DNA from: UBA668 sp966112835
Lineage (GTDB): Bacteria > Actinomycetota > Acidimicrobiia > Acidimicrobiales > Ilumatobacteraceae
Assembly: GCA_966112835.1 (NCBI GenBank)
Contig: CBHWEI010000168.1
Span: forward strand, 1-9,033
DNA length: 9,033 bases
Direction: 5' to 3'
Every line of letters starts with the position of its first letter. The first letter of the stretch is position 1. This document shows positions 1-5,763 of this stretch, in pieces. Under the pieces are notes generated by a model. That model did not search any database. It was given only the letters and a program-made list of their open reading frames with translations, and was not told the origin of the DNA. The position numbers and the translations under genes are program-made.

Positions 1-485
1 AGCGCGCCGGCGTCGCGATCGCGCTCGGCCCGGCCATCGAGGCGCTGACCGCGCCGCGGTTCGGGCGGCTCGCCGGGCGCATCGGCCAACGCGCCGTCCT
101 CATCCCCGGCGGGTTGGTCTACGGCGCGAGCGGGCTGGTCCTCCTCGCACGCGTCGGCACCGAGCCGTCGTACCTCACCCAGTACCTGCCGGCGGTCATC
201 TGCTCGGCGTTGGGTGTGGCCATGTGCTTCCCCCAGTTCTCATCGGCCGCTGCGGCCACGTTGCCGGCCGACCAGTACGGCTCGGGCAGTGCCGTGGTGC
301 AGGCCACCCGCTACCTGGGCGGCTCGTTCGGCATCGCCCTGGTGATCGCGTTCGTCAGCGCCAGTGCCGGCATCGACGGGTTCCGGCAGGTGTGGGTGCT
401 CATCGCCGCAGTCGGCCTGGTCGTCAGCGTCGCCAGCACCCGCCTCACCCGCCGCTACCTCTCGAACACTCCCGCCGCCGCCTGA
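1..485 (+). CDS. MFS transporter, DHA2/EmrB-like, C-terminal part (5' end outside window)
   Basis: The reading frame is open from base 3 to the TGA at 483-485, giving 160 residues with no start in view, so this is the C-terminal portion of a larger membrane protein. It is strongly hydrophobic with about four or five membrane-spanning segments separated by short loops. An early loop reads PRFGRLAGRIGQR, resembling the charged cytoplasmic loop repeated in the second half of major facilitator transporters. The segment PADQYGSGSAVVQATRYLGG resembles the corresponding late region of 14-helix DHA2 (EmrB/QacA) exporters, where a Gly-rich helix follows an acidic loop. A role in proton-driven export of small molecules from the inner membrane is inferred from family; the substrate cannot be read. 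The SDR gene begins 18 bases after the stop on the same strand, so read-through transcription is possible. Confidence 0.85.
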   Translation, partial: RAGVAIALGPAIEALTAPRFGRLAGRIGQRAVLIPGGLVYGASGLVLLARVGTEPSYLTQYLPAVICSALGVAMCFPQFSSAAAATLPADQYGSGSAVVQATRYLGGSFGIALVIAFVSASAGIDGFRQVWVLIAAVGLVVSVASTRLTRRYLSNTPAAA

Positions 486-491
486 CGTCGG

Positions 492-497
492 TACCAT
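492..497 (+). promoter_or_regulatory. Candidate leaderless -10 (TACCAT) for the SDR gene
   Basis: TACCAT fits the actinobacterial -10 consensus TANNNT and ends 6 bases before the ATG at 504, which would place the transcription start at or next to the start codon. There is no Shine-Dalgarno sequence in the 18-base gap, which supports leaderless translation. No convincing -35 was found. Confidence 0.45.
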
Positions 498-503
498 CCA
501 CGG

Positions 504-1349
504 ATGGAGTCATTGCAGGGCAAGGCAGCAGTCGTCACCGGAGCCGGTTCGGGCATGGGGCGAGCATTCGCCGAGCGGTTCGCGCGAGCCGGCATGAAGG
601 TGGTGCTGGCCGACGTGGAGGCACCGAAGCTGGACGAGGCCGTCGACGCCATCGTGTCGACCGGGGCCGAGGCCATTGGCGTCATCACCGACGTCACCGA
701 CGGCGAGGCGGTCGACCGCCTTCGCGACGCGGCCATCGACCGCTTCGGCCGTGTCCATGTGTTGTGCAACAACGCCGGTGTGGCCGGCACCGGACCGTCC
801 GGTGGGAGGTTCGTCACCGAGGCCGAGTGGCGCTGGGTGCTGGACGTGAACCTGTGGGGCGTCATCCACGGCCACCGTGCCTTCCTGCCGCACCTGGTGG
901 AGCACGGCGACGGGCATGTGGTGAACACGGCCTCGATGGCCGGTCACTTCCCCGGGCACTCGGCCTACACCGCCAGCAAGTGGGCGGTCGTCGGCATCAC
1001 CGAAGGGCTGTTCCACGACCCGCGGCTGCGGGCTGCCGGCGTGGGTGTGTCGTGCCTGTGCCCGGGTTGGGTGAACACGGCCATCGCCGACTCGGCCCGC
1101 AACCGGCCCGAGTGGGCTGCGCCCGAGCTGGGCGTCGAGCCGACACCGATGGAGGAGGCGATGGGCGCCTTCGTGCGCGACCAGTTGCGCTCGGGCATGG
1201 AGCCCACCGCCGTGGCCGACCTGGTGCACGACGCCATCCTGTCGAACCGGTTCTGGGTGTTCACCGACATGCAGATGGTGCATGGCCTGCAACCGCGATT
1301 CGACGCGGTGCTCGCTGCCGAGAACCCGCCGACGATGGGCCTCGGCTGA
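504..1349 (+). CDS. SDR family NAD(P)-dependent oxidoreductase
   Basis: This 281-residue protein is a classical short-chain dehydrogenase/reductase, a cytoplasmic Rossmann-fold enzyme that interconverts alcohols and ketones. The dinucleotide-binding motif TGAGSGMG lies at residues 12-19. Asp37 at the end of the second strand suggests NAD(H) preference, and NNAG lies at 89-92. The catalytic set is visible as Asn116, Ser144, Tyr155 and Lys159 (YTASK). The Ser-Tyr spacing is 11 residues, two shorter than the common 13, so the active-site loop is slightly trimmed. The C-terminal extension after PGWVNT is longer than the 250-residue minimum and probably forms the substrate lid. ATG 504 is preferred because it places the Rossmann motif at the usual distance from the N-terminus. 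The substrate is not predictable. The gene converges on the transglutaminase-like gene with a 10-base gap. Confidence 0.93.
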   Translation: MESLQGKAAVVTGAGSGMGRAFAERFARAGMKVVLADVEAPKLDEAVDAIVSTGAEAIGVITDVTDGEAVDRLRDAAIDRFGRVHVLCNNAGVAGTGPSGGRFVTEAEWRWVLDVNLWGVIHGHRAFLPHLVEHGDGHVVNTASMAGHFPGHSAYTASKWAVVGITEGLFHDPRLRAAGVGVSCLCPGWVNTAIADSARNRPEWAAPELGVEPTPMEEAMGAFVRDQLRSGMEPTAVADLVHDAILSNRFWVFTDMQMVHGLQPRFDAVLAAENPPTMGLG

Positions 1350-1359
1350 CCGACCTCAC

Positions 1360-2235
1360 TCAGACGTCCTGCTGCTCGCCCAGCAGGAAGCTGAACACCG
1401 AGCCGCCGACACGCATCGCCGGGTCCGACTCGTAGCGGCGGCGAAGATCCTCGAAGTGCTCGTCGGCGTTCACCGTGAGCGCGGCGATGCTGTCGAACAC
1501 ACTCAGCGTCTCGTCGGTCGGGACCTCGCCCGGCTCCCAGCCCAGGCCCCACAGGTCCCACGGCAGCATCTCGACCTTGTTCAGCGCCGCCATGTCGCGT
1601 CGCAGGTTGCCGGCGATCCAGAACAACCCGTGCTCGGGGATGGACGTGAGGCCACACCGATCGGCGTCCAGCTCACCGCGCCGCCACGCCTGCCATGCAT
1701 GTCCAGCCGTGACGAACTGCTCCGCGCTCACCACCACGGGAGCGGGCGCATCGATGCGCATCACGCGCCGCCACACCTCGTCGAGCTGGGCGTCGACCAT
1801 GACCCACCGCTCCTCCTCGGTGTGCCAGTACTCGGCGACCCAGTGATCTTCGAACCAGCCGGGCACGAAGTAGGCCCCGAAGCCGCAGCGCGACCGGGCG
1901 GGAATGCCGGCCGAACGCAGCAGCGCGACCGTCAGCAGCGTGTACGTGTGGCAGCGAGCGCCCACTCGGTGGATCGTGTCCCGCGGCTGGTCGAGCGGCC
2001 GTTCGTCCACGTCGCGCGCGAGCGCCAACAGCGCGGCAGCGTTCCGCATGTGCACGCCGGCGGCCTGTGGCGCCGGCAGTTCGCACCCGTAGAGGTCGCG
2101 CGCCGCCAGGTCGTACACGAGCAGACCCTGAGCGATCTCCACCGCTCGCGCCACATCGGCGACGTCGAGTCCGAACGCCGAGATGTCGGTGTACCGACCC
2201 GGTGAGGCGTAGAACTCGAGTGCGGCGCTCCCCAT
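1360..2235 (-). CDS. Transglutaminase-like cysteine protein
   Basis: This 291-residue protein carries the papain-like core of the transglutaminase superfamily. The segment GARCHTYTLLTVALLRSAGI (residues 92-111) has the nucleophile Cys95 at the start of a helix. It is followed by a strand with Asp130-His131-Trp132 and by VMVDAQLDE with Asp148, which together give the Cys-His-Asp triad in the usual order and spacing. The bacterial family includes peptidases, amidases and cross-linking enzymes, so the reaction cannot be named. No signal peptide or membrane helix is seen, which suggests a cytoplasmic location. The region after residue 170 is Trp-rich and was not matched to a known domain. ATG 2235 is chosen because a TANNNT hexamer lies 7 bases upstream and no longer in-frame start is compatible with the facing gene. 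It is divergent from the SRPBCC gene with 35 bases between. Confidence 0.85.
   Translation of the reverse strand: MGSAALEFYASPGRYTDISAFGLDVADVARAVEIAQGLLVYDLAARDLYGCELPAPQAAGVHMRNAAALLALARDVDERPLDQPRDTIHRVGARCHTYTLLTVALLRSAGIPARSRCGFGAYFVPGWFEDHWVAEYWHTEEERWVMVDAQLDEVWRRVMRIDAPAPVVVSAEQFVTAGHAWQAWRRGELDADRCGLTSIPEHGLFWIAGNLRRDMAALNKVEMLPWDLWGLGWEPGEVPTDETLSVFDSIAALTVNADEHFEDLRRRYESDPAMRVGGSVFSFLLGEQQDV
1367..1388 (+). terminator. Possible SDR terminator hairpin inside the convergent gene
   Basis: TCCTGCTG and CAGCAGGA form a perfect 8-bp stem with a 6-base loop, starting 17 bases after the SDR stop. It lies within the last codons of the opposing gene and has no T-tract, so coding constraint or chance could explain it. 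Confidence 0.3.
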
Positions 2236-2242
2236 CCGCGGG

Positions 2243-2248
2243 AGCCTA
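2243..2248 (-). promoter_or_regulatory. Candidate leaderless -10 (TAGGCT) for the transglutaminase-like gene
   Basis: On the minus strand TAGGCT ends 7 bases before the ATG at 2235. No Shine-Dalgarno sequence is present. It sits back to back with the plus-strand hexamer at 2259-2264 in a 35-bp divergent gap, so any -35 contacts would overlap the other promoter or gene. Confidence 0.45.
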
Positions 2249-2258
2249 TGGCACCCAC

Positions 2259-2264
2259 TAAGTT
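2259..2264 (+). promoter_or_regulatory. Candidate leaderless -10 (TAAGTT) for the SRPBCC operon
   Basis: TAAGTT ends 6 bases before the ATG at 2271, and the intervening bases GCGGCG hold no ribosome-binding site. It would drive the SRPBCC gene and probably the two genes after it. Confidence 0.45.
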
Positions 2265-2270
2265 GCGGCG

Positions 2271-2750
2271 ATGTCCGAAGAACGAGTCGCCGTCACCCGC
2301 CGAATCGCCGCGCCCGCGGCAGCCATCTACGTCATCGTCAGCGACCCTGCCGGCCATGTCCGCATCGACGGTTCGGGCATGCTCGAAGCAGCGCCCGATG
2401 CTCGCCCGGTCACCGCGGTGGGCGACACGTTCGACATGGCCATGGACCGTGCCCCGCTGAACGACATTCCCGGGCTGGGGAAGTACTCGGTGCGCAACAC
2501 CGTCACGAAGCTCGAGCCCGGCCGCCTGGTGGAGTGGACCATCGGCGCGCCCGACCAGCCGCCGCTGGGCCACGTCTACGGCTGGCAGCTCGACCCGGTC
2601 GACGACCAGCACACCGACGTCACCAACTACTGCGACTGGACCAACATCGTCGAGGCGCTGCGGGCACGCAACCGCACGTGGCCGATCGTGCCCGTGTCGA
2701 TGCTGGAAGAGACGGTGGCCAAGCTCGAGCGCATCGTCACCGAGGGCTGA
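2271..2750 (+). CDS. SRPBCC family protein (polyketide cyclase/dehydrase-like)
   Basis: This 159-residue single-domain protein has the layout of the SRPBCC (START/Bet v1-like) helix-grip fold. The first strand VAVTRRIAAP leads into a short helix AAAIYVIVSDP, the usual entry to the ligand cavity. A run of strands follows (VGDTFDMAM, YSVRNTVTKLEPGRLVEWTI, VYGWQLDPV, TDVTNYCDW), then a long C-terminal helix from about residue 140, SMLEETVAKLERIV. Family members bind hydrophobic ligands or catalyse cyclisations; no ligand can be assigned. It is probably cytoplasmic. It is first in a run with the VOC gene (44-base gap) and the DUF1801 gene, all on one strand. Sets of small SRPBCC, VOC and DUF1801 proteins recur as neighbours in bacterial genomes, but their shared job is unknown to me. 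Confidence 0.85.
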   Translation: MSEERVAVTRRIAAPAAAIYVIVSDPAGHVRIDGSGMLEAAPDARPVTAVGDTFDMAMDRAPLNDIPGLGKYSVRNTVTKLEPGRLVEWTIGAPDQPPLGHVYGWQLDPVDDQHTDVTNYCDWTNIVEALRARNRTWPIVPVSMLEETVAKLERIVTEG

Positions 2751-2775
2751 CCGACGACCCGTCTGGCAGCGACAC

Positions 2776-2782
2776 GAAAGGG
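2776..2782 (+). promoter_or_regulatory. Probable ribosome-binding site of the VOC gene
   Basis: GAAAGGG resembles the AGAAAGG part of the actinobacterial anti-Shine-Dalgarno complement and lies 12 bases before ATG 2795. The spacing is long but it supports that start over the further open frame upstream. Confidence 0.4.
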
Positions 2783-2794
2783 AAAGAATCGATC

Positions 2795-3172
2795 ATGGAC
2801 GACCTCACTGTTGCAATGTTCACGGTTGCCGATCAGGACGCAGCAATCGCCTTCTACACCGGCAAACTCGGCTTCGAGCTGCGTGCTGACGCGGCCTTCG
2901 GTCCGAGTGGCGAGTACCGATGGGTGGAGGTCGCCCCGAAGGGTTCGCACGCGCGGCTGGCGTTGAACCCGCCCATGCAGGGCTCGCCGGGTGGTGGCGG
3001 CATCGGTGTCGAGACGCCCGACGTACTCGCCGAGCACCGCCGACTCAGCGCGGTCGGCGGCATCGACATGGACCCTGAGCCGGTGCAGACGCCGGGCGCG
3101 CCGCTGCTGTTCATGCTGCACGACCCCGATGGAAACAGCATCGCCGTGGTCAAATCGCGCGCCGACGCCTGA
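2795..3172 (+). CDS. VOC family (glyoxalase/dioxygenase-like) protein
   Basis: This 125-residue protein is a single vicinal-oxygen-chelate unit made of two beta-alpha-beta-beta-beta modules. The first module shows VADQDAAIAFYTGKLGFELR (residues 11-30), the hallmark helix and 'FY..kLGFe' turn. The second ends in LLFMLHDPDGNSIAVV (104-119), the typical 'DPDGN' turn. The glutamate that usually follows DPDGN as a metal ligand in glyoxalase I and extradiol dioxygenases is not present (SIAVV instead), so metal-dependent catalysis is doubtful. Antibiotic-binding or other non-catalytic VOC roles are equally possible. The frame is open further upstream into the SRPBCC gene, but only ATG 2795 starts at the domain edge and has a purine-rich site before it. 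It is 44 bases after the SRPBCC gene and 3 bases before the DUF1801 gene, so co-transcription is likely. Confidence 0.88.
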   Translation: MDDLTVAMFTVADQDAAIAFYTGKLGFELRADAAFGPSGEYRWVEVAPKGSHARLALNPPMQGSPGGGGIGVETPDVLAEHRRLSAVGGIDMDPEPVQTPGAPLLFMLHDPDGNSIAVVKSRADA

Positions 3173-3175
3173 CCG

Positions 3176-3601
3176 ATGCGCGAGCTCGCCGACGAGTACA
3201 TCGCGGGTCAGCCCACAGGAATGCGCGACGACCTACTCGCGCTGCAACGACTGGTCGCACGCCTGGCACCCGACTGCACGGTGTGGTTCCTCGACGGCAA
3301 GGACGAGCACGGCACGACCGTGACCAACCCGAGTATCGGCTTCGGTGAGCGCAGGCTTCCCCTGGCGAAGGGGCGGAGCAGGCCGTTCTACCGCGTGGGT
3401 TTCAGCGCCAACAGCTCGGGAATCTCGGTGTACATCATGGGCCTCACGGACAAGACCCATCTCCCGCGCACCTACAGCGACACGATCGGTAAGGCCAAGG
3501 TCACCGGGTACTGCATCACGTTCCGTCACCTCGCTGATGTCGACATCAGCGTGCTGGAAGCCGCCATCCGTGACGGTCTCGAAGAACCCGACCTCGAGTG
3601 A
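3176..3601 (+). CDS. DUF1801 domain protein (YdhG-like)
   Basis: This 141-residue protein matches the DUF1801 pattern. An N-terminal helical part (ELADEYIAGQPTGMRDDLLA) leads into a beta-rich centre in which NPSIGFG and FYRVGFSANSSGISVYIMGL stand out. It closes with SDTIGKAKVTGYCITFRHLA and DVDISVLEAAIRDGL, the family's conserved 'GK.k.g..c..f..l.dvd...l..li' ending. The biochemical function of the family is unsettled; some members resemble frataxin-like or iron-handling folds, which I cannot confirm here. No signal peptide is present. ATG 3176 begins 3 bases after the VOC stop without its own ribosome-binding site, which points to translational coupling. It is the last gene of the SRPBCC-VOC-DUF1801 run. 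Confidence 0.82.
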   Translation: MRELADEYIAGQPTGMRDDLLALQRLVARLAPDCTVWFLDGKDEHGTTVTNPSIGFGERRLPLAKGRSRPFYRVGFSANSSGISVYIMGLTDKTHLPRTYSDTIGKAKVTGYCITFRHLADVDISVLEAAIRDGLEEPDLE

Positions 3602-3746
3602 GGACGGACTCGGTACTGACCGCCGTGACGTTCGAAGAGGTTCTGGCTGTGCCTGATCACAAGCCGGCACGTCGCTCCTCTTGCTGGTCAACCATGTGCC
3701 CGATGCCGAGATGATCTGGGTGATGCGCCGATTCGAGCGCTCTGAA
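3602..3746. other. 145-bp spacer with possible coding debris
   Basis: This gap separates the convergent DUF1801 and ankyrin genes. On the plus strand a GTG at 3625 opens a 29-codon frame (VTFEEVLAVPDH...) ending at TGA 3712-3714. A second plus frame, open from 3657, reads SLLLLVNHVPDAEMIWVMRR across 3672-3731 before running antisense into the ankyrin gene. The two together look protein-like but are out of phase, so a decayed small gene is possible. I did not recognise a family with confidence, and no strong terminator was found here. Confidence 0.25.
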
Positions 3747-4502
3747 TCAGTGCGAATCCAGCCACTCGACGGTCTCGCGGAACTGGCGATCAGGCTGCCG
3801 ATCGGCCGGGTCGCGCCGGCCGTCCTCGTCGCGGCTTCGGCGGGCCGCCTGCAGCGGTGTGGTGCCGTCCCAGACGGACACCCAGTGCACGTCGGCTCCG
3901 GACTCGGCCAGCCGCTGGGCGGCTGCCAGTTGACCGCCTGCGCATGCGCCCCAGAACGCACCTGTGATCTGGTCGGGGGTGGGCGGTGGCGAACCGGCGA
4001 GGATCGCGTCGATCCGGTCGAGCAGACCCATCGACGCCGACTCGTACAGGTTCGTGCGAGCACCCCGTTCGAGCAGTCGACGCGCCGCGTTCCACTGACC
4101 GAACGCGGTCGCATCGGTCATGGGCGTTCCTCCGGCGATGACCGCACCGTCGGCCTCGATGTCGGCACCGGCATCGAACAGCACATCGATGACATCGACG
4201 TCGTCGCAACTGGCCGCCCAGTGCAGCGGGGTCTCGGTGTGCGGGCCGACGAAGCGAGCATTCACGTCGGCGCCGTGCTCGACGAGCAGTCTCACGGTCG
4301 CTGCGTTGTTCGGGAAGTGCCCTGGGCAATCGGTGGCGACGTGCAGCAGCGCACGCTGCATGCCGCCGGGCTGGTCGTCGCCGATGCGCGCCGTGGCCAG
4401 CGTCGGGTGCTCGGTCAACAGCACGCGCAGGCGGTCGACGTCGCCGTGCTGAATCGCCTCGGTAGCGGCCTGTGCCAGTGGGTCGTCCGGGTCCAACAAC
4501 AC
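3747..4502 (-). CDS. Ankyrin-repeat protein
   Basis: This 251-residue cytoplasmic protein is built of ankyrin repeats, helix-turn-helix units that bind other proteins. Clear repeat signatures are AATVRLLVEHGADVNAR (67-83), TETPLHWAASCDDVDVIDVL (89-108) with AGADIEA following, GGTPMTDATAFGQWNAARRL (124-143), ACAGGQLAAAQRLAESGADV (186-205) and DGTTPLQAARR (212-222). The N-terminal segment DPLAQAATEAIQHGDVDRLR is a capping repeat. The last repeat is interrupted by an Arg/Asp/Gln-rich stretch (223-242) before the closing helix TVEWL, unlike a standard cap. The frame stays open 56 codons further upstream, but that part overlaps the facing GNAT gene and is low in repeat character. GTG 4502 is chosen because TACAGT lies 7 bases before it. 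The partner is unknown. Confidence 0.85.
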   Translation of the reverse strand: MLLDPDDPLAQAATEAIQHGDVDRLRVLLTEHPTLATARIGDDQPGGMQRALLHVATDCPGHFPNNAATVRLLVEHGADVNARFVGPHTETPLHWAASCDDVDVIDVLFDAGADIEADGAVIAGGTPMTDATAFGQWNAARRLLERGARTNLYESASMGLLDRIDAILAGSPPPTPDQITGAFWGACAGGQLAAAQRLAESGADVHWVSVWDGTTPLQAARRSRDEDGRRDPADRQPDRQFRETVEWLDSH

Positions 4503-4509
4503 GCCGGCA

Positions 4510-4515
4510 ACTGTA
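4510..4515 (-). promoter_or_regulatory. Candidate leaderless -10 (TACAGT) for the ankyrin gene
   Basis: On the minus strand TACAGT ends 7 bases before the GTG at 4502, and no Shine-Dalgarno sequence is visible. This is the main reason for choosing that start. Confidence 0.45.
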
Positions 4516-4551
4516 GGTGTGCTCCGAGCGAGGGTGCAGCCGGTGCCGTAG

Positions 4552-4557
4552 TACCGT
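4552..4557 (+). promoter_or_regulatory. Candidate leaderless -10 (TACCGT) for the GNAT gene
   Basis: TACCGT ends 7 bases before the ATG at 4565, within the 62-bp divergent gap to the ankyrin gene. No ribosome-binding site or clear -35 was found. Confidence 0.45.
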
Positions 4558-4564
4558 CCGGCAG

Positions 4565-5095
4565 ATGCCCGTCCAGGTGGTCTCCGGTGCATCGGCGGTC
4601 GCCCGAGGGCTCGCCACGCCCGCCCAACTTGCCGACATCGTGAACCGTGCTTACACGTTTGCCGAGGCAACGATGTGGCTGACCCCGCACGACCGGACGT
4701 CGGAGGCCGAGGTGGCAGCGCGCATCGAGCGTGACGGCGTGCTGGTCGCCCTGGACGGAGACCGGGTCGTGGGTTCGGTGTTCACCGAGATGCTCGACTC
4801 CGGTCGCGGGTGGCTGGGTGCGCTCGGCGTCGACCCCGAGGTCGACGGCGGGGGCGCCGGCGCTGCGTTGTTGTCGGCCTGCGAGGACCGCGCTCGCGCT
4901 GCAGGTGCGGATGCCATGCAGCTGGAAGTGCTCGTCCCGCATGGTGGACATCCGCACACCGATCGGCTGTGGCAGTGGTACCACCGCCGCGGGTTCCGTG
5001 AGGTCGAGCGAGGACCGCTCGCCACCCACGACCCCGAGATCGCCGTGCACTTCAACGGCACCTGCGACTTGGTCTTCCTCCGTCACTCGTTCTGA
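4565..5095 (+). CDS. GNAT family N-acetyltransferase
   Basis: This 176-residue protein has the GCN5-related N-acetyltransferase fold, which moves an acetyl group from acetyl-CoA to an amine. Strand 4 and the acetyl-CoA pyrophosphate loop are seen as WLGALGVDPEVDGGGAGAAL (83-102), with DGGGAG in the position of the (Q/R)xxGxG/A motif. The following helix is LLSACEDRARAAG. Motif B appears as LWQWYHRRGFREVE (135-148) with the usual Tyr near the CoA thiol. The N-terminal segment AQLADIVNRAYTFAEATMW is the first helix lining the acceptor site. The acceptor is not predictable from sequence. An in-frame start lies 16 codons upstream, but ATG 4565 puts the fold at the N-terminus and has a TANNNT hexamer before it. 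The gene ends 33 bases before the end of the convergent TetR gene. Confidence 0.9.
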   Translation: MPVQVVSGASAVARGLATPAQLADIVNRAYTFAEATMWLTPHDRTSEAEVAARIERDGVLVALDGDRVVGSVFTEMLDSGRGWLGALGVDPEVDGGGAGAALLSACEDRARAAGADAMQLEVLVPHGGHPHTDRLWQWYHRRGFREVERGPLATHDPEIAVHFNGTCDLVFLRHSF

Positions 5096-5128
5096 GTGCG
5101 ATGACGAGCGCCATGAAGGTGGTCGGCC

Positions 5129-5758
5129 TCACGTGCGTTCGCGCACCCAGGCGGTGAACTCGGCGATCTCCGCGTCGGTCGGCTGCTGGCCGGTGAATAC
5201 GGCGAGGTAGGTGGGGGCGAGGCGGAGGCGCTCGTCGGTGGGCTCGTCGACGCCGAGCGCGTACATGCCGATCTGCGAGTGGTACTGCACACGAGCCCGC
5301 ACGACCGCGGTGGTGTCGTCGTCGCCGAACCGGCGGTGCATGTCGGCGATGGCCTCGATGCGTCGTGCATCGGCCCGCTCGAGTCGTTCGCGGACGCTGT
5401 CGTCGCGACGCGCCCACTCGCGAACGGCGAACTCCAATCGGTGGTCGAACAGCGCCGGGTCGGCCCAGCACTCGAACAGGTGCAGCACTGCAGCGGTGAT
5501 GGACGGTGCAGGTCGGCCGGCATGGTCGACGATGCTCGCCACGTTGTGGGCTTCCCAGATCTCGAGCAGTGCCTGCTCGAGCGCGGGGCGATCGGCGAAG
5601 TACCAGTAGAAGCTGGACCGGCGGATGTCGAGCTGCTCGGCCAGTTGCGCCACCTTCACCCCGGTGATGCCGGCCGACTTCAGCGCCGTCAGGGCCGCGG
5701 CCACCCAGTCGGCGCGAGTCACCCGCGTCTGCGGAAGCGGGCGTTGGTCGTTCGGCAT
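5129..5758 (-). CDS. TetR/AcrR family transcriptional regulator
   Basis: This 209-residue protein has the TetR architecture. The N-terminal DNA-binding domain shows WVAAALTALKSAGITGVKVA (18-37), then AQLAEQLDIRRSSFYWYFAD (37-56), whose final SSFYWYFADR is the recognition-helix signature. A larger C-terminal helical ligand and dimer domain follows (about 60-209). TetR proteins usually repress until a small ligand binds. ATG 5758 is the chosen start; a GTG at 5765-5767 in the same frame overlaps the mttB stop as GTGA and would add three residues. GGAG lies 11 bases before the ATG. Either start makes this the second gene of an mttB-tetR operon with probable translational coupling. The likely target is the inverted repeat at 7319-7332, which would make the operon autoregulated; that is inference. 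The inducer is probably the substrate or product of the neighbouring enzymes. Confidence 0.9.
   Translation of the reverse strand: MPNDQRPLPQTRVTRADWVAAALTALKSAGITGVKVAQLAEQLDIRRSSFYWYFADRPALEQALLEIWEAHNVASIVDHAGRPAPSITAAVLHLFECWADPALFDHRLEFAVREWARRDDSVRERLERADARRIEAIADMHRRFGDDDTTAVVRARVQYHSQIGMYALGVDEPTDERLRLAPTYLAVFTGQQPTDAEIAEFTAWVRERT
5133..5146 (+). terminator. Possible GNAT terminator hairpin inside the end of tetR
   Basis: GTGCG-TTCG-CGCAC gives a 5-bp stem closed by a UUCG tetraloop in the plus-strand RNA, 37 bases after the GNAT stop. It lies in the last codons of the convergent tetR gene and has no T-tract, so the call is weak. Confidence 0.25.
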
Positions 5759-5763
5759 CGTCG

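Noticed and set aside
224..1435. A 403-codon plus-strand open frame overlapping the transporter end and the whole SDR gene
   Set aside because: Its translation is Arg/His/Pro/Gly-rich with no domain pattern, as expected for an off-frame reading of GC-rich coding DNA; the SDR frame has full catalytic motifs.
1282..2205. A 307-codon plus-strand open frame opposite the transglutaminase-like gene
   Set aside because: Low-complexity shadow translation; the minus-strand gene has a Cys-His-Asp triad and a promoter-like start.
3595..3612. CGAGT/ACTCG inverted repeat over the DUF1801 stop
   Set aside because: Only 5 bp with an 8-base loop and no T-tract; too weak to call a terminator.
3681..4643. 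A 320-codon plus-strand open frame opposite the ankyrin gene
   Set aside because: Beyond the first 20 or so residues it is antisense to clear ankyrin repeats and has no recognisable domain.
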